Positions 17,132-25,766 of a DNA stretch of 64,000 nt are shown one piece after another. Below the pieces are notes generated by a model, which saw only the letters and a list, made by a program, of their open reading frames with translations, ran no database searches and was not told the origin of the DNA. Every line of letters begins with the position of its first letter. The first letter of the stretch is position 1. Both the position numbers and the translations under genes were made by a program. Source of the DNA: Flemingiibacterium sp045634005 (GTDB lineage Bacteria; Bacillota; Clostridia; Oscillospirales; CAG-272); the NCBI GenBank assembly GCA_045634005.1, contig JAZQZL010000003.1:19917-83916 (forward strand), given 5' to 3'.

Positions 17132-18052
17132 TTAAAGCCCGTACTTATCGCACATCTTGCGCGCAATCTGGTAGAGCAGCGTTTCAGAATACGGCACAAC
17201 CTCATCTGCAAACTTGCTGTTGAAAGTATGCGCCTCATATACGAAATCACCCGTATATCCGATGTCGCGAAGTCCAAGGCAGAAGCCTTCCCAATCGACG
17301 TTTCCGAATCCCGGCGCTGTATGGCTATCCGAAATCCCGTCGTTATCGTGAACGTGCATAGATTTAAGTCTGTGTCCGAGCACGTTTACAAATTCTCTGA
17401 CTGACATATCCCGACAGGCGAGATTGGTATGTCCGACGTCAACACAAGCAACGAAGCGCTCGTCCTTGCAAAGCGAGTTCATTGTATCGATATAGTCGAC
17501 CATATCGTAGGGGCTTGAGCAAACTGTAGGGCAGATTATATTTTTCTTTGCGGGATCGTTTGCCCACATATTCTCGATCGCGATCTTCATATCGTATTCG
17601 TAGAGATACGGTATAAAGCGGGAGTAAAAGTCAACGTTCGTTGCTTTTACAATCTCCTTATCGTTTGAGTATAACTGCTTTTTAAAGCTTCCGTCGGGCA
17701 GAATAGCTCTGTGCGAGGGGTGAACGACCGTATGTCGCGCACCAAGCACGCTTGACGCGAGTATTGACTTTTTGAGTGCCTCAAATATAAGCTTGTTTTT
17801 TTCGTGATCCTCAACTACAGTAGGATACGGCGAATGCGTCTGGTAGACGTACATTCCGCGCTCCTCGACAAGACGGCGCATCTTCGTAAAATACTCGCGC
17901 ACGTTGTCGTCGCTCTCGGTAAGAATACCCGAATCGATCGGGTAAAACAGGCTGAAATCGACAGACTCAAAGCCCGCGTTCGCGATTATATCAAGACCCT
18001 TTTCGTAACCGAACCGACCGCAAATGTCTTTTGTAAGCGTACAAATATTCAT
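17132..18052 (-). CDS. Sugar phosphate isomerase/epimerase-like (xylose isomerase-like TIM barrel)
   Basis: 306 residues. AP_endonuc_2/IolE-type pattern: GFESVDFSLFYP at the start, YQTHSPYPT, TVVHPSHRA, MKIAIENMW (conserved Glu), FVACVDVGHTNLA (Asp/His metal ligands), LKSMHVHDNDG (HxHD) and DFVYEAHTF near the end. These are the metal-site residues of the family. Start ATG after GGAG, 11 bp downstream of the VanY gene, so co-transcribed with it. Substrate unknown. Confidence 0.87.
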   Translation of the reverse strand: MNICTLTKDICGRFGYEKGLDIIANAGFESVDFSLFYPIDSGILTESDDNVREYFTKMRRLVEERGMYVYQTHSPYPTVVEDHEKNKLIFEALKKSILASSVLGARHTVVHPSHRAILPDGSFKKQLYSNDKEIVKATNVDFYSRFIPYLYEYDMKIAIENMWANDPAKKNIICPTVCSSPYDMVDYIDTMNSLCKDERFVACVDVGHTNLACRDMSVREFVNVLGHRLKSMHVHDNDGISDSHTAPGFGNVDWEGFCLGLRDIGYTGDFVYEAHTFNSKFADEVVPYSETLLYQIARKMCDKYGL

Positions 18053-18063
18053 TCGGCAATCTC

Positions 18064-19566
18064 CTAATTAACGCTTTGACCGTTTAAATACGCGACGTAT
18101 TCCTCAAGACACATATTAGACTGGTACATTCTTTGCGCGTGATAGCGTCCTACGTAACGGTAATGCCACGGCTCGAACGTTATTCCGGTTATCTCCGTCT
18201 TATCCTGCGGATAGCGGAGAACAAAACCAAACTTCCAGCAATTCTCGCGAAGCCACGTGTAAGCCGGCTCGTTTGCAAACGCCGCACTCGCGGACGGCAG
18301 ATTATGCATATCAACGCAAAGTCCCGTCTGATGCTCGCTCGAGCCGGGCGGATTTGAGAAGCTTGCCACCTTCTCGTAGTCGTAATTGTTCTGGGCAAGA
18401 TACTGATTGAATATCTGCTCCTGATAGCTGTAGCTTCTGTAGGCACTCGTTACGCTTACATCATCGAAGCCTGCTGCTTCCATCTCCATAAACATCGCCT
18501 CAAGTGCCATCATCGCATAAAGACGAAGCTGCTGCTTTGCGCGTCCGTCCTGACGTGTCGCCTCGGTAAAATAAAGGTCCTGCGGCACGTAGGTGGAATC
18601 GAGAGTATGATCCGGGCTTACGAGTGTGAGATACTCGTCGGTATTTCCTGGATTCATATATTCCTCGTACATCGTAAGGTTATTGACAAATCCAAGGTCA
18701 GGCATCTGCGCCATAGTCTGCTCTGACTCATTGAGCGGCTTTATTGCCTGTGTTGACTGCAAAAGAAGCGAAAGACTTGCGTACTCTGCCTCCTCGCCCT
18801 TGGGAAGCTTGCCCTTTTCGTTAAGATTTGTAATTATACGAGAGATCTCAACCTCGTGCTTATTCTCGTTCACCTCTACGGTAAGTCCCTTAAAGTATGC
18901 ATTAACAAAGCTTACAGGTACGTAAAGCTCATCGTTTTCAAAATAGCACTCCGCGGCAAGGCGAGCCTCAACGCCGTTCACGTAAACCTCGCGCGAGCCG
19001 ATAATAAAGCGTATCTTTTCCTCGTCCTCGCCCTTGATAACATAAGTGAGATCATCCGTCTTGGAGCCCATCGGGACAAGATCGCACATTTGTGCAACGG
19101 CGGTAAAGCTTACGTAAACTCTGCCGTCGCGCACAGCCTTGTTATAAGGGAGCGTGTATTTGTCCTCGCCAATATGATACGTATAGCGCGAGGAATCGGC
19201 AGACGCCACGTGGTTAAGATTCAGGAAAAAAAGTCCTGCCGATATAGCTGCCATAATAACGAAAACAGCCGCAAAAAGCGCGAGCCTTGTCAAGAAAAGC
19301 TTTTTGGCTGCCGCACGGCGCTTTTTTGCATAGTATTTTTCGCGTTCCCTTCTCTGGCGGTTTATTGCCGCCTGCTCGGGAGTAAGCTTTGTGCGAGGCT
19401 TTTGAGCCTGCGCGCGTGCTTTTTGAGCGGGCTGCTGCCCCTTTGATACAGGGCGCTTCGCCTGAGGCGCATTCGCCGCCGTCTGTGGGCGCTGCGCCTG
19501 ACGCGGCGGCATATTATTCTGTGCACCCGTCGGTCTGCTGCCGTTTGGTGTACGGTTATTATTCAT
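18064..19566 (-). CDS. Membrane-anchored D,D-carboxypeptidase, VanY/M15B family
   Basis: 500 residues. Residues 1-95 form a Pro/Gln/Ala/Lys-rich cytoplasmic tail, 96-118 a membrane helix (FLTRLALFAAVFVIMAAISA). Residues about 130-245 form a stalk resembling the copper-amine-oxidase N-like domain (VYVSFTAVAQMC, DELYVPVSFVNAYF). The C-terminal third is peptidase M15B: SAYRSYSYQEQIFNQYL, SEHQTGLCVDMH (SxHxxGxxxD zinc motif) and EPWHYRYVG. Trims peptidoglycan stem peptides outside the membrane. The long disordered basic tail is unusual. Start ATG after AAGGGTGAG. Confidence 0.9.
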   Translation of the reverse strand: MNNNRTPNGSRPTGAQNNMPPRQAQRPQTAANAPQAKRPVSKGQQPAQKARAQAQKPRTKLTPEQAAINRQRREREKYYAKKRRAAAKKLFLTRLALFAAVFVIMAAISAGLFFLNLNHVASADSSRYTYHIGEDKYTLPYNKAVRDGRVYVSFTAVAQMCDLVPMGSKTDDLTYVIKGEDEEKIRFIIGSREVYVNGVEARLAAECYFENDELYVPVSFVNAYFKGLTVEVNENKHEVEISRIITNLNEKGKLPKGEEAEYASLSLLLQSTQAIKPLNESEQTMAQMPDLGFVNNLTMYEEYMNPGNTDEYLTLVSPDHTLDSTYVPQDLYFTEATRQDGRAKQQLRLYAMMALEAMFMEMEAAGFDDVSVTSAYRSYSYQEQIFNQYLAQNNYDYEKVASFSNPPGSSEHQTGLCVDMHNLPSASAAFANEPAYTWLRENCWKFGFVLRYPQDKTEITGITFEPWHYRYVGRYHAQRMYQSNMCLEEYVAYLNGQSVN

Positions 19567-19651
19567 ATATTCTCACCCTTAATACAGTTTATAGTTATCA
19601 ATAACATTATATCACATATTTTGCGACAAATAAATAGAAATTGGGATTTTT

Positions 19652-20170
19652 TCAGAATTTATTTTTCGGCAAATATTTTATAAGCAGTCCGCCGCAAAGT
19701 CCGACGAATATTCCCGAAATAACGCCCGTAAACGTAAGCACTATCATATAGTAACCAATTTCCGCCGTACGGAGCAGTACCATAGCGACAAGCACCTGCC
19801 CTACGTTGTGCATCACACCGCCCGCAACGCTAACACCGACACCCGACATAAAATTAAGCCGTTTAAGTATCGACATTACCGCAAGGCTCAAAGCCGCACC
19901 TGCAAGGCTGTATATAAACGTCATCGGATTTCCGAAAAGCGCGGCAACAACTATCATTCTGACAAGAGATATTACAGCAGCATCAAGCACTCCAAAGCGG
20001 TAAAGTGCGAATATCACGCAGATATTCGCAAGTCCGATTTTTATTCCCGGCACTGCCGCAAATATCGGCGGCAGCATAACCTCGACGTAGGAAAGTATGA
20101 GCGCTATCGCAGCGCAAAGTCCCATTACGGCGAGCTTACTGACTCTTTTGTTTCTCACCTTACACCTCAC
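19652..20170 (-). CDS. Gx transporter family membrane protein
   Basis: 172 residues, five or six hydrophobic helices (LAVMGLCAAIALILSYVEVMLP..., GIKIGLANICVIFALYRFG, ALFGNPMTFIYSLAGAALSLAVM, GVMHNVGQVLVAMVLL). The motif PPIFAAVPGIKIGLANI marks the Gx transporter family, formerly annotated as heptaprenyl diphosphate synthase component I. It commonly sits next to a NusG-II protein, as here (4-nt overlap), near flavin- or quinone-linked systems. The cargo is not known. Confidence 0.85.
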   Translation of the reverse strand: MRCKVRNKRVSKLAVMGLCAAIALILSYVEVMLPPIFAAVPGIKIGLANICVIFALYRFGVLDAAVISLVRMIVVAALFGNPMTFIYSLAGAALSLAVMSILKRLNFMSGVGVSVAGGVMHNVGQVLVAMVLLRTAEIGYYMIVLTFTGVISGIFVGLCGGLLIKYLPKNKF

Positions 20171-20553
20171 GAAATAATATCGGGCGCACTGTTATCCCTC
20201 GCGCTCGCGGTAATTACCACTTTATTTGGAAGGCACACGATGCTCTCGCCATCGCGCGAGATCGGCTTATGTGCCGCGCAGATACCGTCAGGACAGCTCG
20301 CACTCTCAACGTGTGCCTTGCCGTTTTCTATAACGAGAATATTGTATCCACCCTCTGAAAATATCTCCACGGTTCGATCATCGCCAAGCGAATATTCACC
20401 GTACAGCACACCGTCTACCGTTACGGATACCGTATCTCCGCCCGATCTGAACAGATAAAAGCCAAGTCCTACAAGAGCCGATATCAAAACGAGCGCGGCT
20501 ATGAAGATTATATCATTTTTTAGTCTGCGTCCGCCGAAAGCAGTCTCGCTCAT
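20167..20553 (-). CDS. NusG domain II-containing membrane-anchored protein
   Basis: 128 residues from ATG 20553, preceded by GGAGGG; the frame extends five codons upstream to a TTG that overlaps that RBS. One membrane helix (about 18-37, IIFIAALVLISALVGLGFYLF), then a small beta domain ending in ESASCPDGICAAHKPISRDGESIVCLPNKVVI, the NusG-II (DUF1312) signature with CPDxxC and CLP cysteines. Typically paired with the Gx transporter gene, which overlaps it by 4 nt. Faces the outside of the membrane; precise function unknown. Confidence 0.88.
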   Translation of the reverse strand: MSETAFGGRRLKNDIIFIAALVLISALVGLGFYLFRSGGDTVSVTVDGVLYGEYSLGDDRTVEIFSEGGYNILVIENGKAHVESASCPDGICAAHKPISRDGESIVCLPNKVVITASARDNSAPDIIS

Positions 20554-20593
20554 ATTCAGCCCTCCCAAAGTATCTTAGATAAATAACATAATA

Positions 20594-20622
20594 ATTATAT
20601 AATAATTCGCGCCGATTGTCAA
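20594..20622 (-). promoter_or_regulatory. Promoter of the NusG-II/Gx operon
   Basis: On the minus strand TTGACA (20622-20617), 17-nt spacer, TATAAT (20599-20594). Both boxes are consensus; the start codon is about 40 nt downstream. Confidence 0.8.
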
Positions 20623-20684
20623 TCTTTTTGCTAAATCGCAGCTTTGCCTGATTTTCGCACATCACGTTTTTTAAGTAAAACCTA

Positions 20685-20713
20685 TTGATTTTTCCCAAAA
20701 ACCGTGATATACT
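20685..20713 (+). promoter_or_regulatory. Promoter of the 53-residue membrane peptide gene
   Basis: TTGATT (20685-20690), 17-nt spacer, TATACT (20708-20713). The leader after it can fold through ACGGGTA ... TACCCGT (about 20727-20759). Confidence 0.65.
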
Positions 20714-20792
20714 AAAAATAGGTACACGGGTATAGGAGCATCGGCACCGCCTACCCGTCGACAAATAACTCGAGCAGAAGGGAAACGTAAAG

Positions 20793-20954
20793 ATGAGAAA
20801 AACACTCCGAATAATCGCGGTCTGTGCCGCCGTTGTTAGCCTTGTTGCAACGATTGCCCTGGGATTTATTTATCTTGAGGATGCGCTTAAGCGTTTAAAG
20901 GCCTTTAAATCCGGCTTTAAGAACAGATTTATAATCGACGACGAGGAAGAATGA
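20793..20954 (+). CDS. Small single-pass membrane protein (53 aa)
   Basis: ATG at 20793 to TGA at 20952-20954. N-terminus MRKTLRIIAVCAAVV, one membrane helix (about 5-27), then the basic stretch LKRLKAFKSGFKNRF and an acidic end DDEEE. It has its own promoter upstream and an intrinsic terminator right after it, so it is a complete one-gene unit. The RBS (AAGGG) is only moderate and somewhat distant. Too short for most gene finders. It is not recognised; size and shape recall small regulatory or toxin-like membrane peptides, but that is a guess. Confidence 0.6.
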   Translation: MRKTLRIIAVCAAVVSLVATIALGFIYLEDALKRLKAFKSGFKNRFIIDDEEE

Positions 20955-20960
20955 TCCTTC

Positions 20961-20991
20961 GGGGACTATGCTTGCATAGTCCTCACTTTTT
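20961..20991 (+). terminator. Intrinsic terminator of the small membrane peptide gene
   Basis: Stem GGACTATG (20963-20970) with CATAGTCC (20975-20982), loop CTTG, extended by two weaker pairs, then a T-run. Confidence 0.8.
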
Positions 20992-21022
20992 ACGCACAAT
21001 TTCAAGCTATGAGGTGACACGT

Positions 21023-21988
21023 ATGAACATCGCATTCGCCGGCTTTGGACACGCGCATATTTTCGCGCTTTACCGCGAAGCGCTCGCTCATAAAAAAGTT
21101 ACTGTACTCGGAGCGTTTGAAGAAAGCGCCGAAGCACGCGCCCAAATATCCTACGAACGCAAAATCGAATTTAATTATGCCTCTTATGAAGAAATGCTTA
21201 ATGACAGTCGTGTTGACGTAATTGCCATAGGCGATATTTTTGCAAAGCGCGGAAAACTTATAATCAAAGCTCTTAAGCACGGCAAGCACGTAATATGCGA
21301 TAAGCCGCTGTGCACCTCGCTTGAGGAGCTTGATGAGATAAAGCGCCTTGCAAACGCAAGCGGACTGAAGGTTCACTGTATGCTCGAGCTTCGCTTTATG
21401 CCGCAGGCAGAAAAGGTGCGTGAGCTTATCCACAGCGGCGAAATAGGCGAGATAAAAAGCGCTAACTTTACCGCACAGCACCATTTAGCATACGGAACGC
21501 GCCCGGATTGGTACTTCAAAGACGGTGCTCACGGCGGCACGATAAATGATATTGCAATACACGGCATCGATCTGCTCCGATTTTTGACGGGCAAGGAGCT
21601 CACGAAAATACACGCAGCACGCACTTGGAACGCGTTCGCCGACAAAGAGCCGCACTTTAAAGACTCGGCGCAGTTTATGGCGGAGATGGACGGAATGGCG
21701 CTTATGGCGGATGTGTCGTATGCCGCACCGAAATGCCCTCTCCCGACGTATTGGGACGTCTATCTTTGGGGAACGGACGGAATGATAAATTTCAGATGCG
21801 CTGACAACGAGATACGCATCTACAAGAATGAAAAAACAACTATCACGTGCGAGGCAACTCCGTCGCGCTTCATCGACTGTCTTATTGACGAAATAAGCGG
21901 CGGTGCACCTATTATAAACACCGCGGATTCGCTCGAATCCGCAAAACAAGCGCTGATGCTTCAAGCGTTTGCAAACGAGGTCGGATAA
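21023..21988 (+). CDS. Gfo/Idh/MocA-family oxidoreductase
   Basis: 321 residues from ATG 21023 after GAGGTG (the open frame begins upstream inside the terminator). Rossmann start MNIAFAGFGHAHIFALYREAL, in which the usual GxGxxG is GFGHAH; VDVIAIGD; GKHVICDKPLCTSLEEL with the EKP-equivalent DKP lysine; and ARTWNAF/GGTINDIAIHGIDLLRFL with the catalytic DxxxH. Predicted NAD(P)-dependent sugar or inositol dehydrogenase. Its stop overlaps the TetR gene (TAATG), so the two form an operon beside the catabolic locus downstream. Confidence 0.88.
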   Translation: MNIAFAGFGHAHIFALYREALAHKKVTVLGAFEESAEARAQISYERKIEFNYASYEEMLNDSRVDVIAIGDIFAKRGKLIIKALKHGKHVICDKPLCTSLEELDEIKRLANASGLKVHCMLELRFMPQAEKVRELIHSGEIGEIKSANFTAQHHLAYGTRPDWYFKDGAHGGTINDIAIHGIDLLRFLTGKELTKIHAARTWNAFADKEPHFKDSAQFMAEMDGMALMADVSYAAPKCPLPTYWDVYLWGTDGMINFRCADNEIRIYKNEKTTITCEATPSRFIDCLIDEISGGAPIINTADSLESAKQALMLQAFANEVG

Positions 21989-22596
21989 TGAAAAAATCAG
22001 ATATTACGAAAGAAAAAATACTTCGTGCCGCCGAAACGGCATTTGCTGAACGCGGACTCTACGGCGCGCGGGTCGACGAAATAGCCGAGCTTGCAGGTGT
22101 AAACAAGCGAATGATATACGCTCATTTCGGCAGCAAGGATGACCTGTACCTTGCTGTGCTTGATGCGGTATACGGAAGGATTGCTGACGAGGAGCAAAAT
22201 ATCCTTTCACAGACTGCCGACTGCGTAGAGCTTATACGCCGCAATATTGAGGGCAACTTCAAATTTCTGTGTGCCAATCCGACGTTCGTTAAAATGGTGC
22301 TTTGGGAAAACCTAAACGGTGGCGATTATTTAAAGCAGTCCTCGTCAATAAGCGCCAAGCGGGCATCGCTCACCACATTCAGAAACGTCCTTCTGGAAGG
22401 AATAACAAAGGGTGTTTTCCGTTCCGACATAGACGTTGACGAGCTTGTTCTCTCTAGCCAGATGTTTGTATATTCGTATTTTTCCAACATACATACGATG
22501 GCATACATTATGGAACGAGATTTTCTGAACGAGGAATCGTTACAAAAGCGCTGTGAGCACATAACGGATATGATACTGCGGTACATTATGAAATAA
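21988..22596 (+). CDS. TetR-family transcriptional regulator
   Basis: 202 residues. Residues 1-50 are a TetR HTH (ITKEKILRAAETAFAERGLYGARVDEIAELAGVNKRMIYAHFGSKDDLYLAVLDAVY). The rest is a helical ligand domain with a pattern close to TetR_C_33/CerR relatives. Translated from the TAATG overlap with the dehydrogenase gene. The divergent position and the inverted repeats at 22672-22693 and 29874-29895 suggest that it controls the surrounding catabolic operons. Confidence 0.9.
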   Translation: MKKSDITKEKILRAAETAFAERGLYGARVDEIAELAGVNKRMIYAHFGSKDDLYLAVLDAVYGRIADEEQNILSQTADCVELIRRNIEGNFKFLCANPTFVKMVLWENLNGGDYLKQSSSISAKRASLTTFRNVLLEGITKGVFRSDIDVDELVLSSQMFVYSYFSNIHTMAYIMERDFLNEESLQKRCEHITDMILRYIMK

Positions 22597-22603
22597 AAAT
22601 TCG

Positions 22604-22632
22604 AGGCTGTCCTTTTTGGACAGCCTATTTTC
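22604..22632 (+). terminator. Intrinsic terminator after the TetR gene
   Basis: 9-bp stem AGGCTGTCC (22604-22612) with GGACAGCCT (22618-22626), loop TTTTT, then ATTTTCT. Confidence 0.8.
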
Positions 22633-22641
22633 TAAAAACTA

Positions 22642-22670
22642 TTGACTTATCAGAGCAGATATGCTATAAT
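22642..22670 (+). promoter_or_regulatory. Promoter of the epimerase-aldolase-dehydrogenase operon
   Basis: TTGACT (22642-22647), 17-nt spacer, TATAAT (22665-22670). The operator at 22672-22693 lies right after the -10, covering the transcription start. Confidence 0.85.
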
Positions 22671-22671
22671 T

Positions 22672-22693
22672 AAAGTAACCAAACAGTTACTTT
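22672..22693. promoter_or_regulatory. Perfect 8-6-8 inverted repeat, probable TetR operator
   Basis: Arms AAAGTAAC (22672-22679) and GTTACTTT (22686-22693) with spacer CAAACA. It covers the start site of a TTGACT/TATAAT promoter and follows the TetR gene. A related copy lies at 29874-29895. Confidence 0.7.
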
Positions 22694-22704
22694 GGAGGAT
22701 TACT

Positions 22705-23721
22705 ATGTGGACTGAAGAAGAGCTTAACAGTATGCTGACCGAGCCGTCGGCGGCGCTTATTGAGGATATCAAGAAAATAGACGGCGACATTATGGTGCTC
22801 GGCGCAGGCGGCAAAATGGGACCTACGCTTTGCATTCTCGCTAAAAATGCAATAGAGAAGGCAGGCGTAGAGAAGCGCGTTATCGCCGTTTCTCGCTTTA
22901 CCGATCCTATCGCAACCGCGCTTCTTAATGATAACGGTGTTGAAACGATAAGCTGCGACCTTCTCGACACGGAGCAGCTTCGCGCGCTTCCCGATGTGAA
23001 GAACATCATCTTTATGGCTGGCAGAAAATTCGGCACGGACGGCGGCGAATGGCAGACGTGGGCTATGAATTCCACCCTTCCCGCGTTTGTGGCGGAAAAG
23101 TTTAAGGGTGCAAACATCGTCGTATTCTCCTCGGGCAACATCTACCCTATCGTCCCCCTCTCTACAGGCGGATGCACAGAAAAGGACAAGGTAGGCCCCA
23201 TCGGCGAATATGCAATGAGCTGTCTTGCACGCGAGCGCGCATTCGAATATGCGGCACACAAGTACGGCACGAAGGTATTCATCTACCGCCTCAACTTCGC
23301 AGTTGACCTTCGCTACGGCGTACTCTACGATATGGCTGAAAAGATAATGAGCGGCACGCCTATCGACATTAAAACACCCGCGCTTAACTGCATCTGGCAA
23401 GGAAGTGCCAACGAGATCGCAATACGCGGTCTTCTCCACGCAGATGAAAACGTTAAGATAATGAACGTAACCGGTCCCGAAACCGTATCTATACAGAAGG
23501 CGGCGAGAAAGCTTGCGAAGTATCTCGGCAAGGAAGCTATTTTCGAGGGCGTCCCCGGCACGGATGCTTACCTCAACGACGCGTCGCAGGCTATGGAGAT
23601 ATTCGGTTATCCGTCGGTAAATATAGAAACGCTTATTCGCTGGCAGGCAGAGTGGATCCTCGACGGCGGCCGCTCGCTCGGCAAGCCTACTCACTTCGAG
23701 GAGAGAAAGGGTAGCTATTAA
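22705..23721 (+). CDS. NAD-dependent epimerase/dehydratase-like protein (extended SDR)
   Basis: 338 residues from ATG 22705, 4 nt after GGAGGA-type RBS; codons upstream overlap the operator. Residues 29-39 (IMVLGAGGKMG) form the NAD-binding loop. VVFSSGNIYPIV carries the catalytic serine region. The usual YxxxK reads Y169-A-M-S-C173: the catalytic lysine is replaced by cysteine, so ordinary SDR chemistry is doubtful. C-terminal WQAEWILDGGRSLGKPTHFE. First gene of a three-gene operon; the next start follows after one base. Probably acts on a sugar acid or a carbohydrate lactone. Confidence 0.8.
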   Translation: MWTEEELNSMLTEPSAALIEDIKKIDGDIMVLGAGGKMGPTLCILAKNAIEKAGVEKRVIAVSRFTDPIATALLNDNGVETISCDLLDTEQLRALPDVKNIIFMAGRKFGTDGGEWQTWAMNSTLPAFVAEKFKGANIVVFSSGNIYPIVPLSTGGCTEKDKVGPIGEYAMSCLARERAFEYAAHKYGTKVFIYRLNFAVDLRYGVLYDMAEKIMSGTPIDIKTPALNCIWQGSANEIAIRGLLHADENVKIMNVTGPETVSIQKAARKLAKYLGKEAIFEGVPGTDAYLNDASQAMEIFGYPSVNIETLIRWQAEWILDGGRSLGKPTHFEERKGSY

Positions 23722-23722
23722 A

Positions 23723-24772
23723 ATGAACAGAACTGCAAAGGCACTTGAAATATTAAAGTCGGGTACCGTTATCCCGGCAACACCGCTCGCTCTCACGGCA
23801 GAGCGCAAATTCGATGAGGCATCGCAGCGCCGACTCACGAGGTACTATCTCGAGGCCGGCGCCGGCGGTATCGCAACTGCAGTGCACAGCACACAGTTTG
23901 AAATACGCGATCCCAAGGTTAATCTTTTTGAAACCGTGCTTCGCACAGTTTCCTCGGTAATCGACGGCTTTGAAGCGGAAACCGGTAAGACGGTTGTCAA
24001 GGTATGCGGCGTTTGCGGCAAGACCGAACAGGCAATAGCTGAAGCGATGCTCGCTAAAGATATCGGCTACGATGCGGTGCTTTTAAGCCCCGGCGGACTA
24101 CGCGATTTTGACGAGGAGTATATGATCGAGCGCACAAAGGCGGTCGCAAAGGTAATGCCCGTTATCGGATTTTATCTTCAGCCAAGCGTTGGCGGACGTG
24201 TGTTCAGCTACTCATATTGGGAAAGAATATGCGAAATCGAGGGCGTTCTCGCGATCAAGTGCGCTCCCTTCAACCGCTATCTTACCCACGACGTCGTACG
24301 CGCGGTGGCACTTTCAAGCCGCGCTGACGAAATCACGCTCTACACGGGTAATGACGACAACATCGTTTTCGATCTGCTCACAGAATACCGCTTTACCAAG
24401 AACGGCAAGAAGGTAACAAAACGCTTTGAAGGCGGACTTCTCGGCCATTGGTGCGTATGGACCAAAAAGGTCGTTGAGATGTTCCCCGCTCTCAAGAACG
24501 GAACTCCGAGTGCAGATCTTCTCTCGCTCGCCGCGGAGATAACCGATGCCAACGAGGCGATCTTCGACTCGACCAACGGCTTTGCAGGATGTATCCCCGG
24601 CATACACGAGGTGCTTCGCCGTCAGGGGCTTCTTGAGGGCATTTGGTGCATTAATCCGAATGAGGCGCTCTCAAATGGACAGGATGATGAAATTGAACGC
24701 GTATGCAAAGCCTATCCTCATCTTTGCGACGATGAATTCGTAAAGGACTTTCTTGCACGCTACAAGGCGTAG
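23723..24772 (+). CDS. Dihydrodipicolinate synthase-family aldolase/lyase
   Basis: 349 residues, longer than DapA (~290). TIM-barrel Schiff-base family: IPATPLALT at the N-terminus, GYDAVLLSPGG, Tyr in IGFYLQPSVGG (Y151 region) and the Schiff-base lysine in GVLAIKCAPFNRY (K179). The usual GTTGE loop reads AVHSTQ, so the substrate differs from DapA. Related enzymes include KDG/KDGal aldolases and N-acetylneuraminate lyase. In this context (epimerase, dehydrogenases, heparinase) a sugar-acid aldolase is likely; this is inference. Confidence 0.85.
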   Translation: MNRTAKALEILKSGTVIPATPLALTAERKFDEASQRRLTRYYLEAGAGGIATAVHSTQFEIRDPKVNLFETVLRTVSSVIDGFEAETGKTVVKVCGVCGKTEQAIAEAMLAKDIGYDAVLLSPGGLRDFDEEYMIERTKAVAKVMPVIGFYLQPSVGGRVFSYSYWERICEIEGVLAIKCAPFNRYLTHDVVRAVALSSRADEITLYTGNDDNIVFDLLTEYRFTKNGKKVTKRFEGGLLGHWCVWTKKVVEMFPALKNGTPSADLLSLAAEITDANEAIFDSTNGFAGCIPGIHEVLRRQGLLEGIWCINPNEALSNGQDDEIERVCKAYPHLCDDEFVKDFLARYKA

Positions 24773-24785
24773 AAAGGGGTTTAAA

Positions 24786-25727
24786 ATGTTTAAGTTAGGT
24801 ATCGTTGGAACAGGTCTTATAGCGGGCGGACACGCAAAGGCTATTGCCGCTATGGAAGGCGAATGCACGCTTGCGGCAGTCGCAGACATCGACGGAGAAA
24901 AGGCGAAGGGCTTCGGCGAGCGCTTTGGCGCACCGCATTTCACGGACTACCGCGAAATGGCAGACACCGTCGAGCTTGATGCGGTAATATTAAATCTTCC
25001 GCACTTTCTACACCGCGACGTAACCGTATATTTTCTCGAGCGCGGCATAAACGTGCTTGTTGAGAAGCCAATGGCTAACACCGTCGAGGAGTGTGACGAA
25101 ATGATCGCCGCGGCAAAAAAGAGCGGTGCAAAGCTCGCTGTCGGTCACGTTCAGCGCTACTACGAGAGCGTTAAGAGAGTTAAAGAGATCATCGAAACCG
25201 AGCGTTTCGGCAAGCTCTGCATGATTCGCGAGGTGCGCAACACCGACTATGCAAACGAGCGCCGTCCAAAATGGTTTTTATCAAAGAAGCTTGCAGGCGG
25301 CGGCATCGCGATGAACTTCGGCGCGCATTCGCTTGACAGACTTTTCTATGCAACGGGACTTTCGGTTGAAAAGGTGCACAGCGTCACTTCAAATCCCGTC
25401 ACGGGCGATGACGTTGACGTTTGCACACAGATATTTTTAGAGCTTTCGGGCGGTGTGTCGCAGACGATAACCCTCTGCGGCTCGCACGTTCCAAACGAAT
25501 TCGAAACCGCATACTATTTCACCGACGGCGCTGTGAAGATCATCAACGCCTGTGAGCTTGTAGTGTACGAAAACGGCGAATGGGTAAACTACGGCGGCCG
25601 CGACGAGCTTATGCTCGATCAGCTCGGTGAGTTCGTGAAATTATTAAAGGACGAGCCAAATGAAATGTCAACTCCCGAATACTCGCGCGAGATCGTTCGA
25701 GTCATCGAAGAAATCGTAAATAAGTAA
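24786..25727 (+). CDS. Gfo/Idh/MocA-family oxidoreductase
   Basis: 313 residues from ATG 24786 after GAAAGGGG. FKLGIVGTGLIAGGHAKAI is the Rossmann loop, INVLVEKPMANTVEECDEMI has the EKP lysine, LAVGHVQRYYESVKRVKEI and AGGGIAMNFGAHSLDRLFYATG carry the catalytic H/D region. Third gene of the TetR-linked operon. A second dehydrogenase of the same family lies at 21023, so oxidation and reduction steps of one pathway may be split between them. Confidence 0.9.
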   Translation: MFKLGIVGTGLIAGGHAKAIAAMEGECTLAAVADIDGEKAKGFGERFGAPHFTDYREMADTVELDAVILNLPHFLHRDVTVYFLERGINVLVEKPMANTVEECDEMIAAAKKSGAKLAVGHVQRYYESVKRVKEIIETERFGKLCMIREVRNTDYANERRPKWFLSKKLAGGGIAMNFGAHSLDRLFYATGLSVEKVHSVTSNPVTGDDVDVCTQIFLELSGGVSQTITLCGSHVPNEFETAYYFTDGAVKIINACELVVYENGEWVNYGGRDELMLDQLGEFVKLLKDEPNEMSTPEYSREIVRVIEEIVNK

Positions 25728-25732
25728 AATTA

Positions 25733-25766
25733 AATCCCTCGGCTTTAGCCGAGGGATTCTTTTATT
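25733..25766. terminator. Terminator between convergent operons
   Basis: 12-bp stem AATCCCTCGGCT (25733-25744) with 25747-25758, minimal TT loop, then CTTTTATTT on the plus strand. It also closes the heparinase operon. Confidence 0.8.

Noticed and set aside
20727..20759. Leader hairpin before the 53-residue gene as a riboswitch
   Set aside because: Only a 7-bp stem with one bulge; no known aptamer pattern and no attenuator before the gene.
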